Assembly (NCBI RefSeq): GCF_009932355.1
Contig: NZ_LEKU01000009.1
Location: forward strand, 1-64,000
Length of the DNA stretch: 64,000 nt
Reading direction: 5' to 3'
Source of the DNA: Riemerella anatipestifer_E
GTDB lineage: Bacteria; Bacteroidota; Bacteroidia; Flavobacteriales; Weeksellaceae
The translations under genes and the position numbers were made by a program. Position 1 is the stretch's first letter. Every line of letters begins with the position of its first letter. Positions 25,939-35,450 of this stretch are shown here, one piece after another. A model generated the notes under the pieces. It worked only from the letters and a program-made list of their open reading frames with translations, made no database searches and was not told the origin of the DNA.

Positions 25939-26703
25939 ATGAAAAAGATATTTTTTTTAACTCTCATTAGTATTTCTGCCATATCTTCTGCACAGTTCAG
26001 AATAAAAGATAGAATGGACAGAATGGAAGGTATTGATGATAAAAAGTTCAGCTACGGTTTTTTTCTTAATGGTAGCCAAAACGATTACAAAATGGTGCTA
26101 GACCCTAAATACGGTACTAGAGGAAATCAAAATTTAGTTTCTTCCAAACCTACTTATAGCTTTGGTGCTGGATTGATAGGAAGAATGAGACTCAACAAAA
26201 ATCTAGATTTGAGGCTAGAACCAGGTATGCAATTTATAGAAAGAGACATGTATTTTGATACTCAAGTTAATAGTATCTACGCTACTGACGCCAATGCTCC
26301 ATTCACTCCAAAAACACTTACCGAAGAAGATAAAGTGAGAAAGATTAAGGCAACTACAATAGACATTCCGCTTTTATTAGAAATACATGCTGATAGATGG
26401 TTTAACTCTAGACCTTACGCAGCGGCTGGTATCAACTGGCTGGTTAATTTACAATCTAACTCTGGTAGCGAAGATGATAACGCCCATGGTACTTTCCGTA
26501 GTACCACGCACAATTTTGGTTATTCAGCAGAAATAGGCATTCAGTTTTATTTCAGTAAATTTAAACTTACGCCAGCCTTTAGAGGGACTTTCACTATAGG
26601 TAATGAACTCGTGAGAGATAATGCCAACACACCACCTTACTGGACATCTGCACTTACCTCCACCCAAGGTAGAAGTTTTATGTTTGTGCTTAAATTTGAA
26701 TAA
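25939..26703 (+). CDS. porT: Type IX secretion protein PorT/SprT
   Basis: PorT is an outer-membrane beta-barrel protein needed for type IX secretion and gliding. The 254-residue protein has a signal peptide (about 1-19, ISSAQF) and barrel-like alternating strands, with the GYSAEIGIQFYFSKFKLTPAFRG segment near the end and a terminal strand closing in Phe-Glu. The position after menG matches the ubiE-porT order known from flavobacteria. A terminator follows. The partial type B sorting-domain protein at the window end would be a substrate of this system. Confidence 0.88.
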   Translation: MKKIFFLTLISISAISSAQFRIKDRMDRMEGIDDKKFSYGFFLNGSQNDYKMVLDPKYGTRGNQNLVSSKPTYSFGAGLIGRMRLNKNLDLRLEPGMQFIERDMYFDTQVNSIYATDANAPFTPKTLTEEDKVRKIKATTIDIPLLLEIHADRWFNSRPYAAAGINWLVNLQSNSGSEDDNAHGTFRSTTHNFGYSAEIGIQFYFSKFKLTPAFRGTFTIGNELVRDNANTPPYWTSALTSTQGRSFMFVLKFE

Positions 26704-26730
26704 CAATAACTCATAACAGAATAAATACAG

Positions 26731-26760
26731 AGCACTCAGTATCAAAAGAGTGCTTTTTTA
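26731..26760 (+). terminator. Terminator after porT
   Basis: AGCACTC (26731-26737) pairs with GAGTGCT (26748-26754), followed by a run of T residues. Confidence 0.85.
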
Positions 26761-26781
26761 TTTTTAACTAAAACCCAAAAT

Positions 26782-27987
26782 ATGCTGAAAAACATAATCC
26801 CTTTTATTGTTATTTTTTTCTTACTAGAATTTTATATTTATAATGCTATTAGAACACTTTACTCTAGCCCTTGGTTTAAAATCACCTACTGGCTTATCAC
26901 TATTGCATTATATGGTTGGCTACTTTTTGAGATACTAACCTTTGATACTTCTGCTAGAAATAATAAAAAAATGTTTATTATCTCTAGTATTTTCATGGTT
27001 TTTATGCTTCCAAAGTTACTCTTACTGGCGTTTATTTTATTTGATGATATTATAAGAGTTCTACAATTCAGGACTAAACGCATTTTATCTAAATCTGCAT
27101 TTTATCCAGAAAGAAGAAACTTCATTACCTTAATCGGTATGGGTTCAGCAGCCTTGTTTTCAGCCTCTGTGATTGACGGAATTATTTTCGGAAAATACCG
27201 CCATACCTTGAGACAAGTAAGACTAAAACTAAAAAATCTACCGAAAGAATTTAAAGGTTACAAAATCATTCAAATTTCTGATGCTCATAGTGGTAGTTTT
27301 AGTCAGCCTGAAAAATTACGAAAAGCCATTAAACTCATCAATTCACAAAACCCTGACTTGGTGCTATTCACAGGAGATATGGTGAATAATTATGCAGAAG
27401 AATTTTTACCTTTTGTTGATTTATTTTCTCAAATTAAAGCCAAAGACGGTAAATACTCTGTACTCGGAAACCACGACTACGGAGATTATGGACAATGGAA
27501 CTCCAAAGAAGAAAAAGCCCAAAATATCCCAAAACTAATAGATCTACAAAACAAAGCTGGTTTTAAAATGTTAAGAAATGAACACCGTATCATCAATAAA
27601 AATGGAGCTTCTCTATACCTTATCGGTGTAGAAAATTGGGGAGAATTGCCTTTTCCTCAATTTGGAGATTTAGACTTAGCGACTAAAGGCATTCCCGAAG
27701 AAGCCACTAAAATACTCATGAGCCACGACCCTACCCACTTTGACCACATTGTAAAACATCACCCGAAAGATATACAGCTCACACTTTCTGGACATACCCA
27801 CGGAATGCAGTTCGGAATTGATTTAAAAAACATCAAGTGGTCTCCTGTAAAATACCGCTATCCTAAATGGGCAGACCTCTACGAAAGCAATGGGAAATAT
27901 CTCTATGTAAACAGAGGTTTTGGAGTATTAGGATTTTCTGGAAGAGTGGGCATCAATCCAGAAATCACTGTATTTACTTTGGAGTAG
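26782..27987 (+). CDS. Membrane-bound metallophosphoesterase (YkuE-like)
   Basis: The 401-residue protein has three or four N-terminal membrane segments (within about residues 1-135) followed by a calcineurin-type phosphoesterase domain. The dimetal motifs are all present: ISDAHSGSF, FTGDMVNN, GNHDYGDY and LSGHTHGMQ. The first motif has DAH, as in this family. Related proteins act on phospholipid or nucleotide substrates, and the substrate here is unknown. A terminator precedes it, and mtgA follows in the same direction. Confidence 0.88.
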   Translation: MLKNIIPFIVIFFLLEFYIYNAIRTLYSSPWFKITYWLITIALYGWLLFEILTFDTSARNNKKMFIISSIFMVFMLPKLLLLAFILFDDIIRVLQFRTKRILSKSAFYPERRNFITLIGMGSAALFSASVIDGIIFGKYRHTLRQVRLKLKNLPKEFKGYKIIQISDAHSGSFSQPEKLRKAIKLINSQNPDLVLFTGDMVNNYAEEFLPFVDLFSQIKAKDGKYSVLGNHDYGDYGQWNSKEEKAQNIPKLIDLQNKAGFKMLRNEHRIINKNGASLYLIGVENWGELPFPQFGDLDLATKGIPEEATKILMSHDPTHFDHIVKHHPKDIQLTLSGHTHGMQFGIDLKNIKWSPVKYRYPKWADLYESNGKYLYVNRGFGVLGFSGRVGINPEITVFTLE

Positions 27988-28056
27988 AAAATAGGTCGCT
28001 AGGAACCATTTAAAAATTATACCTTATTTTTGTGGGGAAATTTTAGAAATTTTATT

Positions 28057-28701
28057 ATGTTTAAATTAATTAAAAGAATACTATTTTTAATCATTCTTAT
28101 AAACATACTAACACTAATTGGAGGTAGGTTTTTCAACCCTATTATTACTATCACTCAGATAGAAGGCTTAGTAAAATTTCACAAGCTGGATAGAGATTAT
28201 ATTCCGTTCTCTGAAATGGGAAACAATGTAAAAAAAGCCGTTATAGCCTCTGAAGATCAAAATTTTTACACTCATAATGGTTTCGATTTTAAAGCCATTG
28301 AAAGAGCAATGAAACACAACGAAAAAGGTAAAAGTATACAGGGAGGCAGCACCATTTCTCAACAAACCGCCAAAAACATCTTCTTATGGAATGGCAGAAG
28401 TTGGGTTAGAAAAGGGTTAGAAGCCGTATATACCTTTATTATTGAAAAGATTTGGTCTAAAGATATCATTCTAGAAAGGTACCTCAATTCCATAGAAATG
28501 GGACAGGGTGTTTTTGGTGTAGAAGCGGCATCACAGTACTACTTTAATAAATCATCTAAAGACCTTACCAAAAGTGAAGCCGCTTGGATAGCTGCCGTAT
28601 TGCCTAACCCAAAGAAATACGACCCTAAAAACCCAACACCTTATCTCAATAGAAAGCATAAGTGGATTATGAGGCAAATGAACTTTATCTCTTTAAAATA
28701 A
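28057..28701 (+). CDS. mtgA: Monofunctional peptidoglycan transglycosylase
   Basis: MtgA polymerises lipid II into glycan chains at the inner membrane. The 214-residue protein has one N-terminal membrane helix and a GT51 domain with ASEDQNFYTHNGFD (catalytic Glu) and GGSTISQQTAKNIFLW, followed by the LERYLNSIEMGQGVFGVE motif. There is no transpeptidase domain, hence monofunctional. The ATG at 28057 (MFKLIKRIL) is preferred because it starts just before the membrane segment. It ends 5 bp before the next gene, so the two are probably coupled. Confidence 0.94.
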   Translation: MFKLIKRILFLIILINILTLIGGRFFNPIITITQIEGLVKFHKLDRDYIPFSEMGNNVKKAVIASEDQNFYTHNGFDFKAIERAMKHNEKGKSIQGGSTISQQTAKNIFLWNGRSWVRKGLEAVYTFIIEKIWSKDIILERYLNSIEMGQGVFGVEAASQYYFNKSSKDLTKSEAAWIAAVLPNPKKYDPKNPTPYLNRKHKWIMRQMNFISLK

Positions 28702-28706
28702 TTTTT

Positions 28707-30737
28707 ATGAATATATTTAGTAATCGTCCTATAGAATCATTAGAATCTCTCATTACAAAGTATTTTAAATTTCAGAACGAAACTTCTGCACTAGAACCTT
28801 TGTCTGAAATATTCGAAGCTACTAAAAAGGAAGGCTTTAGCCATTTATTAAATATACTCACCGAAAATGAAGATTTAAAAAATAATTTTGCTCATTATCT
28901 AAAAAATATTTTCCGAGGAAGACGAATGGTCCTTGCTCTTACGGAAGCTAATATTTTATCCGAAAACTCTTTCTTTGCAGAGTTTAAAAAGAGAGTAATT
29001 GCTAAAGTTCTCCCAGCAGTAGAAGATGAAGACACTGTTTCTTTTGTAATAGAAAAAATATTACTTAGCTCTAAACAGAATTTTGATTTTCTACTTAACC
29101 TCCCAGAAGAAGAAAAGAATACTTTTCTACAAATTATGGGATTTGAGAGTCTTTTTGCACAGGAATCCGTTCAGAAAGATTTGTTTCTATCCATCAACAT
29201 TTTAGCATGGAGAGCCATAGGAAATGCTCTAGATGTAGAAGTGGTTAAAATGGCTCCTGAATATAAAAATTTTGACAATCCTTTTATTGCCCTACAAAAT
29301 GAAATTGATTGTCTTTTAGAGCTATTCCAAGAAGACCCAAAAGTCCAAATTTCCGCTAAAAATGAACACTATAAACAAGCTAAAGTTTATCTCAGCCAAT
29401 GTTTAGAATTTATTAAAATAGCATTTAAAAATACCTCTAAATATGGGTTATCTAGTAAGACCAACCAGTCTTTAATGAAAATTAGACAACAGCTAATAAG
29501 AATTTCTGAAATATTACCGCTATTAGTTACAGAGGAAAAAACCACTCATCTTGAACAATCTAAAACTTTGGTAGAAAATATTCTTAGGTACAAATCTCAC
29601 AGAAACAATTTCAGTGAACTGTTTGCGGATAGTACCTTACAACTTTCTCACCTTATTACTACTCATACCGCACAGGCAGGAACTCACTATATCGCGTTCA
29701 ATTATAAGCAGTACATGGATATGTTTAAAAAAGCTGCTGGAGGTGGTATCATCGTAGGGTTTTTATGTGTTCTCAAAATGCTTTACAGCTATAGTAATGG
29801 TAGTGAATTTACCCACGCATTTTTGTACTCATTCAACTATGCTATGGGCTTTGTACTCATTTATCTTTTGCATTATACCTTAGCAACCAAACAGCCTGCT
29901 ATGACTGCGGCAACCATGGCTAAAGTATTATCCGAAGATAAAAATACTTCTAAAAACTATACTGATTTTGCAGATTTAGTATCAAAATTATTTAGAACTC
30001 AATTCATTGCGTTTGTGGGTAATGTATTACTTGCCTTTCCTGTGGCTCTACTTATTATCTATGGATTAGATATTATCTTCCAACAAAACCTTGCCACAGA
30101 TAAGGCTAATAAACTTTTAAGAGACTTAAATCCAGTAGAGTCTAAGGCTATTCTACACGCTAGTATAGCTGGTGTATTTCTATTTATTTCAGGGATTATA
30201 TCTGGAAACATCAGCAACAATTCTAGGTTTTACCAAATTCCTCAGCGAATTATTAAAAATCCATACCTTAACAAAGCCTTTGGAGCTAAGGCAGCACGAA
30301 GCATTTCTGCATTTTATTCTAAAAATTGGGCTGGTGTTGTTTCTAATTTTTGGTTTGGAGTGTTCTTAGGTGCTACAGCTCCTATTGGTAACTTTTTAGG
30401 ATTAGATTTAGATATTAGACACATTACCTTTGCCGCTGGTAACTTAGCTTTAGCCATATACGGAAAAGGGTTCGATATTGATATGGGAACTTTTTGGATT
30501 AGTTTCATCACGGTATTCCTAATCGGATTTTTTAACTTCATTGTAAGCTTTGGGTTATCAATGTCGTTAGCATTCCGTTCTAGAAAGGTTAAATTTGGAG
30601 AAGTAAGGTTAATCTATAGAGAAATTTTTAACACCTTTGTTAAAAATCCAGCTAAATTCTTTATTCCATTGCCTTCTGGTGTAAATACCAATGCCGAAAA
30701 AATGGTAGTAGAACTAGAAAAAGAGGGGAAAAACTAA
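28707..30737 (+). CDS. Gcr-family membrane protein ('site-specific recombinase' in databases)
   Basis: The 676-residue protein matches the Gcr/COG4389 family, usually labelled site-specific recombinase. The sequence shows no serine- or tyrosine-recombinase motif. It has a soluble helical N-terminal half (about 1-340) and a C-terminal half with about six or seven membrane helices, starting at GGGIIVGFLCVLKMLYSY. The label is therefore doubtful, and a membrane or envelope role is more likely. Directly downstream of mtgA, it may share that gene's transcript. The ATG at 28707 (MNIFSNRPI) fits the family start. Its 3' end overlaps the convergent DUF721 gene by 4 bp. Confidence 0.8.
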   Translation: MNIFSNRPIESLESLITKYFKFQNETSALEPLSEIFEATKKEGFSHLLNILTENEDLKNNFAHYLKNIFRGRRMVLALTEANILSENSFFAEFKKRVIAKVLPAVEDEDTVSFVIEKILLSSKQNFDFLLNLPEEEKNTFLQIMGFESLFAQESVQKDLFLSINILAWRAIGNALDVEVVKMAPEYKNFDNPFIALQNEIDCLLELFQEDPKVQISAKNEHYKQAKVYLSQCLEFIKIAFKNTSKYGLSSKTNQSLMKIRQQLIRISEILPLLVTEEKTTHLEQSKTLVENILRYKSHRNNFSELFADSTLQLSHLITTHTAQAGTHYIAFNYKQYMDMFKKAAGGGIIVGFLCVLKMLYSYSNGSEFTHAFLYSFNYAMGFVLIYLLHYTLATKQPAMTAATMAKVLSEDKNTSKNYTDFADLVSKLFRTQFIAFVGNVLLAFPVALLIIYGLDIIFQQNLATDKANKLLRDLNPVESKAILHASIAGVFLFISGIISGNISNNSRFYQIPQRIIKNPYLNKAFGAKAARSISAFYSKNWAGVVSNFWFGVFLGATAPIGNFLGLDLDIRHITFAAGNLALAIYGKGFDIDMGTFWISFITVFLIGFFNFIVSFGLSMSLAFRSRKVKFGEVRLIYREIFNTFVKNPAKFFIPLPSGVNTNAEKMVVELEKEGKN

Positions 30738-31030
30738 ATAAAGTAGACCTCCTCTACTACATTTTCACCTGCTACTTCTTTAAATTTTTGAATAAAAAAA
30801 GTTTTCCTCATTCTAAAATCATTTTTTAGCAATGGGGATTTTACTTTTATGGTTAAAGTTTTGTCTAGAAGATTAACATCTCCTATTTCTTTAAAAAGCT
30901 CATCATCTAAGTAGTCTTCTAAAAAATCTTTGATTTGAAAAGCCAATAGTTTTTCTTCAAACCCAAATTTCTTCGAAAAAATCTTAACCAAATCCGAAGA
31001 CTGATAAGCCCTTTTTTTCTTATTCTTCAT
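30734..31030 (-). CDS. DUF721 (DciA-like) protein
   Basis: This 98-residue protein belongs to DUF721. Some members (DciA) load the replicative helicase DnaB in bacteria lacking DnaC or DnaI. The fold is seen as an N-terminal helix pair followed by LTIKVKSPLLKNDFRMRKTFF, typical of the KH-like core. It is shorter than proteobacterial DciA. It lies 11 bp after the bestrophin-like gene on the same strand. Helicase-loading function is inferred from the family only. Confidence 0.8.
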   Translation of the reverse strand: MKNKKKRAYQSSDLVKIFSKKFGFEEKLLAFQIKDFLEDYLDDELFKEIGDVNLLDKTLTIKVKSPLLKNDFRMRKTFFIQKFKEVAGENVVEEVYFI

Positions 31031-31041
31031 TAAATAATATG

Positions 31042-31950
31042 CTAATTTTTGACTGATAATTTAGATTGAACTTCTTTACAATTGCTCTCGATAGTATTAC
31101 AAATTTCGGTTACCGTTACAGATGTTTTATTTTCAGAAAAAGGTTCTCCGTAAAGGTTGGCTAACTTATTTATAGTTAAAAAAGAAGTGCTGATAATCAC
31201 CATGATAGGAATAGCTAAGAATTCAAGACCGCTTTTCTCTCCACCCAAATCTATATCTCCTATAAATAAAGGAATTAAAATCACATAAAAACTCACTATA
31301 ATCTTAGTAAAGGCACTATAAATCATTAAAAAAGGAGTATTTTTTATCCTTTCTGCCTTACCTTGTATATCATAAAAACGATTGATATGTTGCATCAAAT
31401 CGCTTTTTTCAATGTTTGCCGTATTCTTAAAGTCTTCTTCTATCTCTTTAGAAATACTTACCAACAATTCATTAGAAATTTTATGTTCCTCGTTGATGTT
31501 ATACTTCTCTAGTAACACCTTTGATTTTTCATCAAAGATAGGTTTAGGATTATTATGAATTTCATTTTTAAACTGTCGTATATAAGCGATAGTCAATTGA
31601 ATAAGGTCATATATTTTAGCGTTTTTTTCTAGAGTAGCCAAGTTGATATTCTTATCATTACTGTAATAAGCATAGGTTTTAGCTACAAAGCTCCTAGAAT
31701 TATTGGTAAGCTCTCCAAATATCTTTCTCGCTTCCCACCAACGGTCGTATGCGGAATTCATTCTAAATCCCAAGAAAAATGCAATTGCAAGACCAAATAC
31801 AGAGCCTATTTGCCCCGATATTTTATAAATATGGTCTCCAAAAAGCTCTTCTAGACCTAACACGAGTATAGCATACAGTGTTGTGTAAATAAGATATGGT
31901 GATGCTATTTTAAATAGTTGTAATAGTCCTTGTTTTTCTGTTTTAATCAT
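31042..31950 (-). CDS. Bestrophin-like (UPF0187) channel protein
   Basis: The 302-residue membrane protein belongs to the bestrophin/UPF0187 family (E. coli YneE type), which form pentameric ion channels. The family signature is seen at about residues 49-77: GLAIAFFLGFRMNSAYDRWWEARK. There are four membrane segments, with two near the N-terminus and two around residues 205-265. Bacterial members may conduct cations rather than chloride. It forms a short operon with the DUF721 gene. Confidence 0.88.
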   Translation of the reverse strand: MIKTEKQGLLQLFKIASPYLIYTTLYAILVLGLEELFGDHIYKISGQIGSVFGLAIAFFLGFRMNSAYDRWWEARKIFGELTNNSRSFVAKTYAYYSNDKNINLATLEKNAKIYDLIQLTIAYIRQFKNEIHNNPKPIFDEKSKVLLEKYNINEEHKISNELLVSISKEIEEDFKNTANIEKSDLMQHINRFYDIQGKAERIKNTPFLMIYSAFTKIIVSFYVILIPLFIGDIDLGGEKSGLEFLAIPIMVIISTSFLTINKLANLYGEPFSENKTSVTVTEICNTIESNCKEVQSKLSVKN

Positions 31951-31992
31951 ATCATGTTAAAAGAATATTCAAAAATAGTGTTTTTTACATAA

Positions 31993-32026
31993 AAAATCCC
32001 TGTTATAGAATTATAACAGGGATTTT
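31993..32026. terminator. Terminator after the tricorn-like gene
   Basis: A perfect 15-bp stem (31993-32007 with 32012-32026) with a 4-nt loop is flanked by A and T runs. It lies 14 bp past the stop of the minus-strand protease gene. Confidence 0.9.
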
Positions 32027-32040
32027 AGTTTTTATTTATT

Positions 32041-35000
32041 TTACAAATCTTTCAGCAGTTCTTCTACCGCTCTTTTAAGCTGATTATCTTCTCCTTGGTT
32101 GGCTTTTTCTTGATCCAAATAAACTTCTACATCTGGCTGAAGTTCAAAGTTTTCTAAATAAGTACCATCTTCTTTTTCATAACCTACCGCAGGAATTCCA
32201 AATATTAATGTTGGGTCTTGCAGTGTAACCCAATTAACCGAAGTCATTGTCCCAGGAACTGGAGCTCCTACCAATTTCCCTAACTTTAAATGCTTATAAA
32301 CCCACGGCGTACCATGTGCATTAGAATAGTCTGCTTCGTTAATTACCATAATAGAAGGTTTCGTCCAACGGCGGCTAGGCATTACTCCATACTTCTTACC
32401 TTGAACCTTCTGAGTAAGGTATTTTTTAGCACTAAAGAAAACTTCTATATCCTCGTGTAAACGCCCTCCCCCATTATTTCTAATATCTATTACGATACCC
32501 TCTTTATTATTATATTTCCCTAAAACATCTGAATACACCTCACGGAAACTATCATCTCCCATAGAACGAATGTGCACATAGCCTAACCTTCCGCCAGACC
32601 ATTTTTCTACATCTGCTGCTCTTTGTTTAATCCATCTTTGATAAAGAATTTCGTTCCATCTCCACGCATTTATCCCTTTTATTTCCTCGTCCCAGCGTGT
32701 CCCATCTTTAGGGTTATAAAGAGAAATTAAAATTTTCTTTCCTGCTTTACCTTCCAAATACTGATAATAATCTATCTTAGCTGTAATAGTTTCCCCATCT
32801 ATTTTTTCAATAATATGCCCTTGCTTCGCTTTAGAACGATAATTATCAAACGGACTATTCACTGGTATTTCTTCTATTAAAAGCCCATTATCCTGTGGAG
32901 TAACAAATACACCTAACTCCGCTGTAAGCTCTTGATATGATGCTGAAGGGCGATATTTAGACCCTGTATGTGATACATTAAGCTCTCCTAAAAGTTCACT
33001 AAGCATTTCTGAAAAATCATAGTTGTTATTGATATGCGGAAGGTATTTTCGGTATTGCTCTGTGAGTTTTTCCCAATTAACGCCGTGCATATCTTTAACA
33101 TAAAAACGCTCTTTGAGTTCTCTTTTCACCATATCAAACATAAACTCTCTCTCCTTGGTTAAATCCAACTTCATATCTGCTGAAAAACTAAGGTCTTTTA
33201 TCTTTTCTGATGGCAATTCTAAAAGTTTGGCTTTTTGTCCACTCAATAAAAATATTTTTTTACCATCTTTACTTGCATCTAAGTAAGCCGAAGAACCATT
33301 GAGTTTAGACAATAGCTTTGTTGATCTTTCTCTTAAATCGTGCACCCATAAGTCAAACCCTTTTTCAAAAGAAGCTAGATAATAGAGTTTCTTTCCGTCC
33401 TTACTGATAATAGCATCTCCAAGCTCCGAAGAATTTGGTGTAAGTCTTACCACTCGTTCAGATAAATTCTCCCATTCTATATTGATATCTTTAGATTTTT
33501 TATCTTTCTTAGGCGTTTCTTTTTTATCGTCTTTGCTATCTTTAGCATCTTCCGTTTCGGATTTTTTTTCATTCTTTTCAGCCTCAGTTAAAAGTTCATA
33601 TTCCTCTTTGTTCATACGATATTTATCATAGGCTTCTCTATTGAGAAATACTATCATTTGGTCGCTCATAGAACCCCAAGAAGCATGATTACGCATTCCG
33701 TAGCGTTCAGATTTCCAAATAATAGCATTGCCATCTAACGCCCAATGAGGATTGGTATCAAAATAACCAGAGTCTGTAATATTTACAATTTCCTTACCAC
33801 CTTCTGTACTTATGATACCTATATCGGAATAAGGCACCCTATCCCTCGCAATATACTGCACCACAAGCCATTTACCGTCAGGCGACCACTCATAATTGAT
33901 GTAGCCATTTCTCTCCGTTTGATACTTAGGATCTGTAATTTTTCTGATTTTTTTAGTTTCAAAATTGTAAATAGCAATATGCGTTCGGTTCTGAACAAAA
34001 GCTACCTCTTTACCATCAGGCGAATATTGAGGATACATTTTCTCCGAATTATCACTAGGAATGAGCTTTTCTTCGGTAATTAAAGTCGCATTAGAAAAGT
34101 TAGGGTCTTCTTTTCTTTGAATACTTGCCTTGTACAAATCCCAATATCCGTCTCTATAACTAGCGTAAACAAGACTTCTACCATCTGCTGAAAAACTGAC
34201 ACCTTGCTCTGCCGCTGCCGTTTTAGTGATTTGTTTAGTTGTATTATAGTCGGTAGAATTTACAAAAACTTCTCCTCTGATTACCATTGCTATCTGCTTA
34301 CCGTCTGGAGAAACCGAAGATGAAGTTGCCCCCGAACTGAATGCCATAAATTTACTCTGCTGATTAGAAACATCACTAATGATATTTACATTTACCTTCT
34401 GAGGTTTGCCCATTGGTTTAGATAAATAAATTTCTCCGTCATAACTGTAAGCTATAGAGCCGTTATTCGCTACAGATAAATAACGCACTGGAAAATCTTT
34501 ATGAAAAGTAACCTGCTCTACCTTAGAAGGCTGTGCAACAGGGGTTTTAAACACGTTAAAACTACCTGACCTTTCACTAAGAAAATATAAAGTCTTCCCT
34601 TCTGAACTCAGTACAGGATTTCGGTCTTCTCCCTTCCAATTGATAATTTGAGTGTACTTTTTAGCTTTAAAATTATATCTCCATATATCTCTCGTAACGG
34701 AAGAGGTATGATGCTTACGCCACTGATTTTCGTTGCCTTTAATATTTTCATAATACATCGCCTCTCCATCGGAAGTCAAACTAATAGACTTAGTAGAAGA
34801 GTTGAAAATTCGCTTTGGCTGCCCTCCATCAATAGAAATTTGATATAACTGTATGGAAGCCGATGGAAAAATAACATTCTGAGGGCTATTTTGAAGATTA
34901 GCCGAATAAATAATATTTTTACCATCTTTAGAGAAAGCTAATGGCAATGCCGTCTGAGAATGGAAGGTAACTTGCTTGGCTTCTCCACCTTGAGAAGACA

Positions 35001-35280
35001 TGATAAAAACTCGTTGAAACCCATTTTCTCTATCACTACTAAACGCAATAATTTTTCCATCAGGAGACCATACAGGGTCTGAATCGTAAGCTGGATGTGT
35101 AGTAAGCCTTACCGCAGAACCACCCTCCGTAGAGACTGTATAAATATCTCCCATATAGGTAAACGCAATTTTTTTTCCATCAGGAGAAATGGAAGTGTTC
35201 CTCAACCACAAGGGCGAATTATTCCCCAAAGCACTAGCCCAAACCAGTAGCAATAGTAAAGCAAAATTTAACTTTCTCAT
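32041..35280 (-). CDS. Tricorn-like S41 protease with beta-propeller, secreted
   Basis: The 1079-residue exported protein (signal peptide about 1-19, ASALGN) combines TolB/WD40-like propeller repeats (about 20-560, many SPDGKxIAF motifs), a charged Lys/Asp-rich linker (about 565-600), a PDZ domain (about 795-860) and a C-terminal S41 peptidase. Likely catalytic residues are the Ser-His pair in LNVSHTG (about 770), the serine in NEADYSNAHG (about 985) and a glutamate in YLENFELQPD. Related proteins degrade peptides made by larger proteases. It is transcribed alone, with the GH97 gene upstream behind a terminator. Confidence 0.92.
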   Translation of the reverse strand: MRKLNFALLLLLVWASALGNNSPLWLRNTSISPDGKKIAFTYMGDIYTVSTEGGSAVRLTTHPAYDSDPVWSPDGKIIAFSSDRENGFQRVFIMSSQGGEAKQVTFHSQTALPLAFSKDGKNIIYSANLQNSPQNVIFPSASIQLYQISIDGGQPKRIFNSSTKSISLTSDGEAMYYENIKGNENQWRKHHTSSVTRDIWRYNFKAKKYTQIINWKGEDRNPVLSSEGKTLYFLSERSGSFNVFKTPVAQPSKVEQVTFHKDFPVRYLSVANNGSIAYSYDGEIYLSKPMGKPQKVNVNIISDVSNQQSKFMAFSSGATSSSVSPDGKQIAMVIRGEVFVNSTDYNTTKQITKTAAAEQGVSFSADGRSLVYASYRDGYWDLYKASIQRKEDPNFSNATLITEEKLIPSDNSEKMYPQYSPDGKEVAFVQNRTHIAIYNFETKKIRKITDPKYQTERNGYINYEWSPDGKWLVVQYIARDRVPYSDIGIISTEGGKEIVNITDSGYFDTNPHWALDGNAIIWKSERYGMRNHASWGSMSDQMIVFLNREAYDKYRMNKEEYELLTEAEKNEKKSETEDAKDSKDDKKETPKKDKKSKDINIEWENLSERVVRLTPNSSELGDAIISKDGKKLYYLASFEKGFDLWVHDLRERSTKLLSKLNGSSAYLDASKDGKKIFLLSGQKAKLLELPSEKIKDLSFSADMKLDLTKEREFMFDMVKRELKERFYVKDMHGVNWEKLTEQYRKYLPHINNNYDFSEMLSELLGELNVSHTGSKYRPSASYQELTAELGVFVTPQDNGLLIEEIPVNSPFDNYRSKAKQGHIIEKIDGETITAKIDYYQYLEGKAGKKILISLYNPKDGTRWDEEIKGINAWRWNEILYQRWIKQRAADVEKWSGGRLGYVHIRSMGDDSFREVYSDVLGKYNNKEGIVIDIRNNGGGRLHEDIEVFFSAKKYLTQKVQGKKYGVMPSRRWTKPSIMVINEADYSNAHGTPWVYKHLKLGKLVGAPVPGTMTSVNWVTLQDPTLIFGIPAVGYEKEDGTYLENFELQPDVEVYLDQEKANQGEDNQLKRAVEELLKDL

Positions 35281-35401
35281 TGTTTTTTTATAATAAATTC
35301 TTGGTTAATCAGTAGAAAGTGAACCCTCACTAAAGACCTCACCCCCAAAAATACAAAAAATATATAAATAGGATTTCCTCTTAAAAATCAATGGAAAAAC
35401 A

Positions 35402-35428
35402 AAAGACTGCCTCAAAAAGACAGTCTTT
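35402..35428 (-). terminator. Terminator after the GH97 gene
   Basis: AAAGACTG (35402-35409) pairs with CAGTCTTT (35421-35428), followed on the minus strand by TGTTTTT. It closes the SusC-SusD-GH97 operon. Confidence 0.8.
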
Positions 35429-35450
35429 AAAATTGAATAAATCTTTAAAT

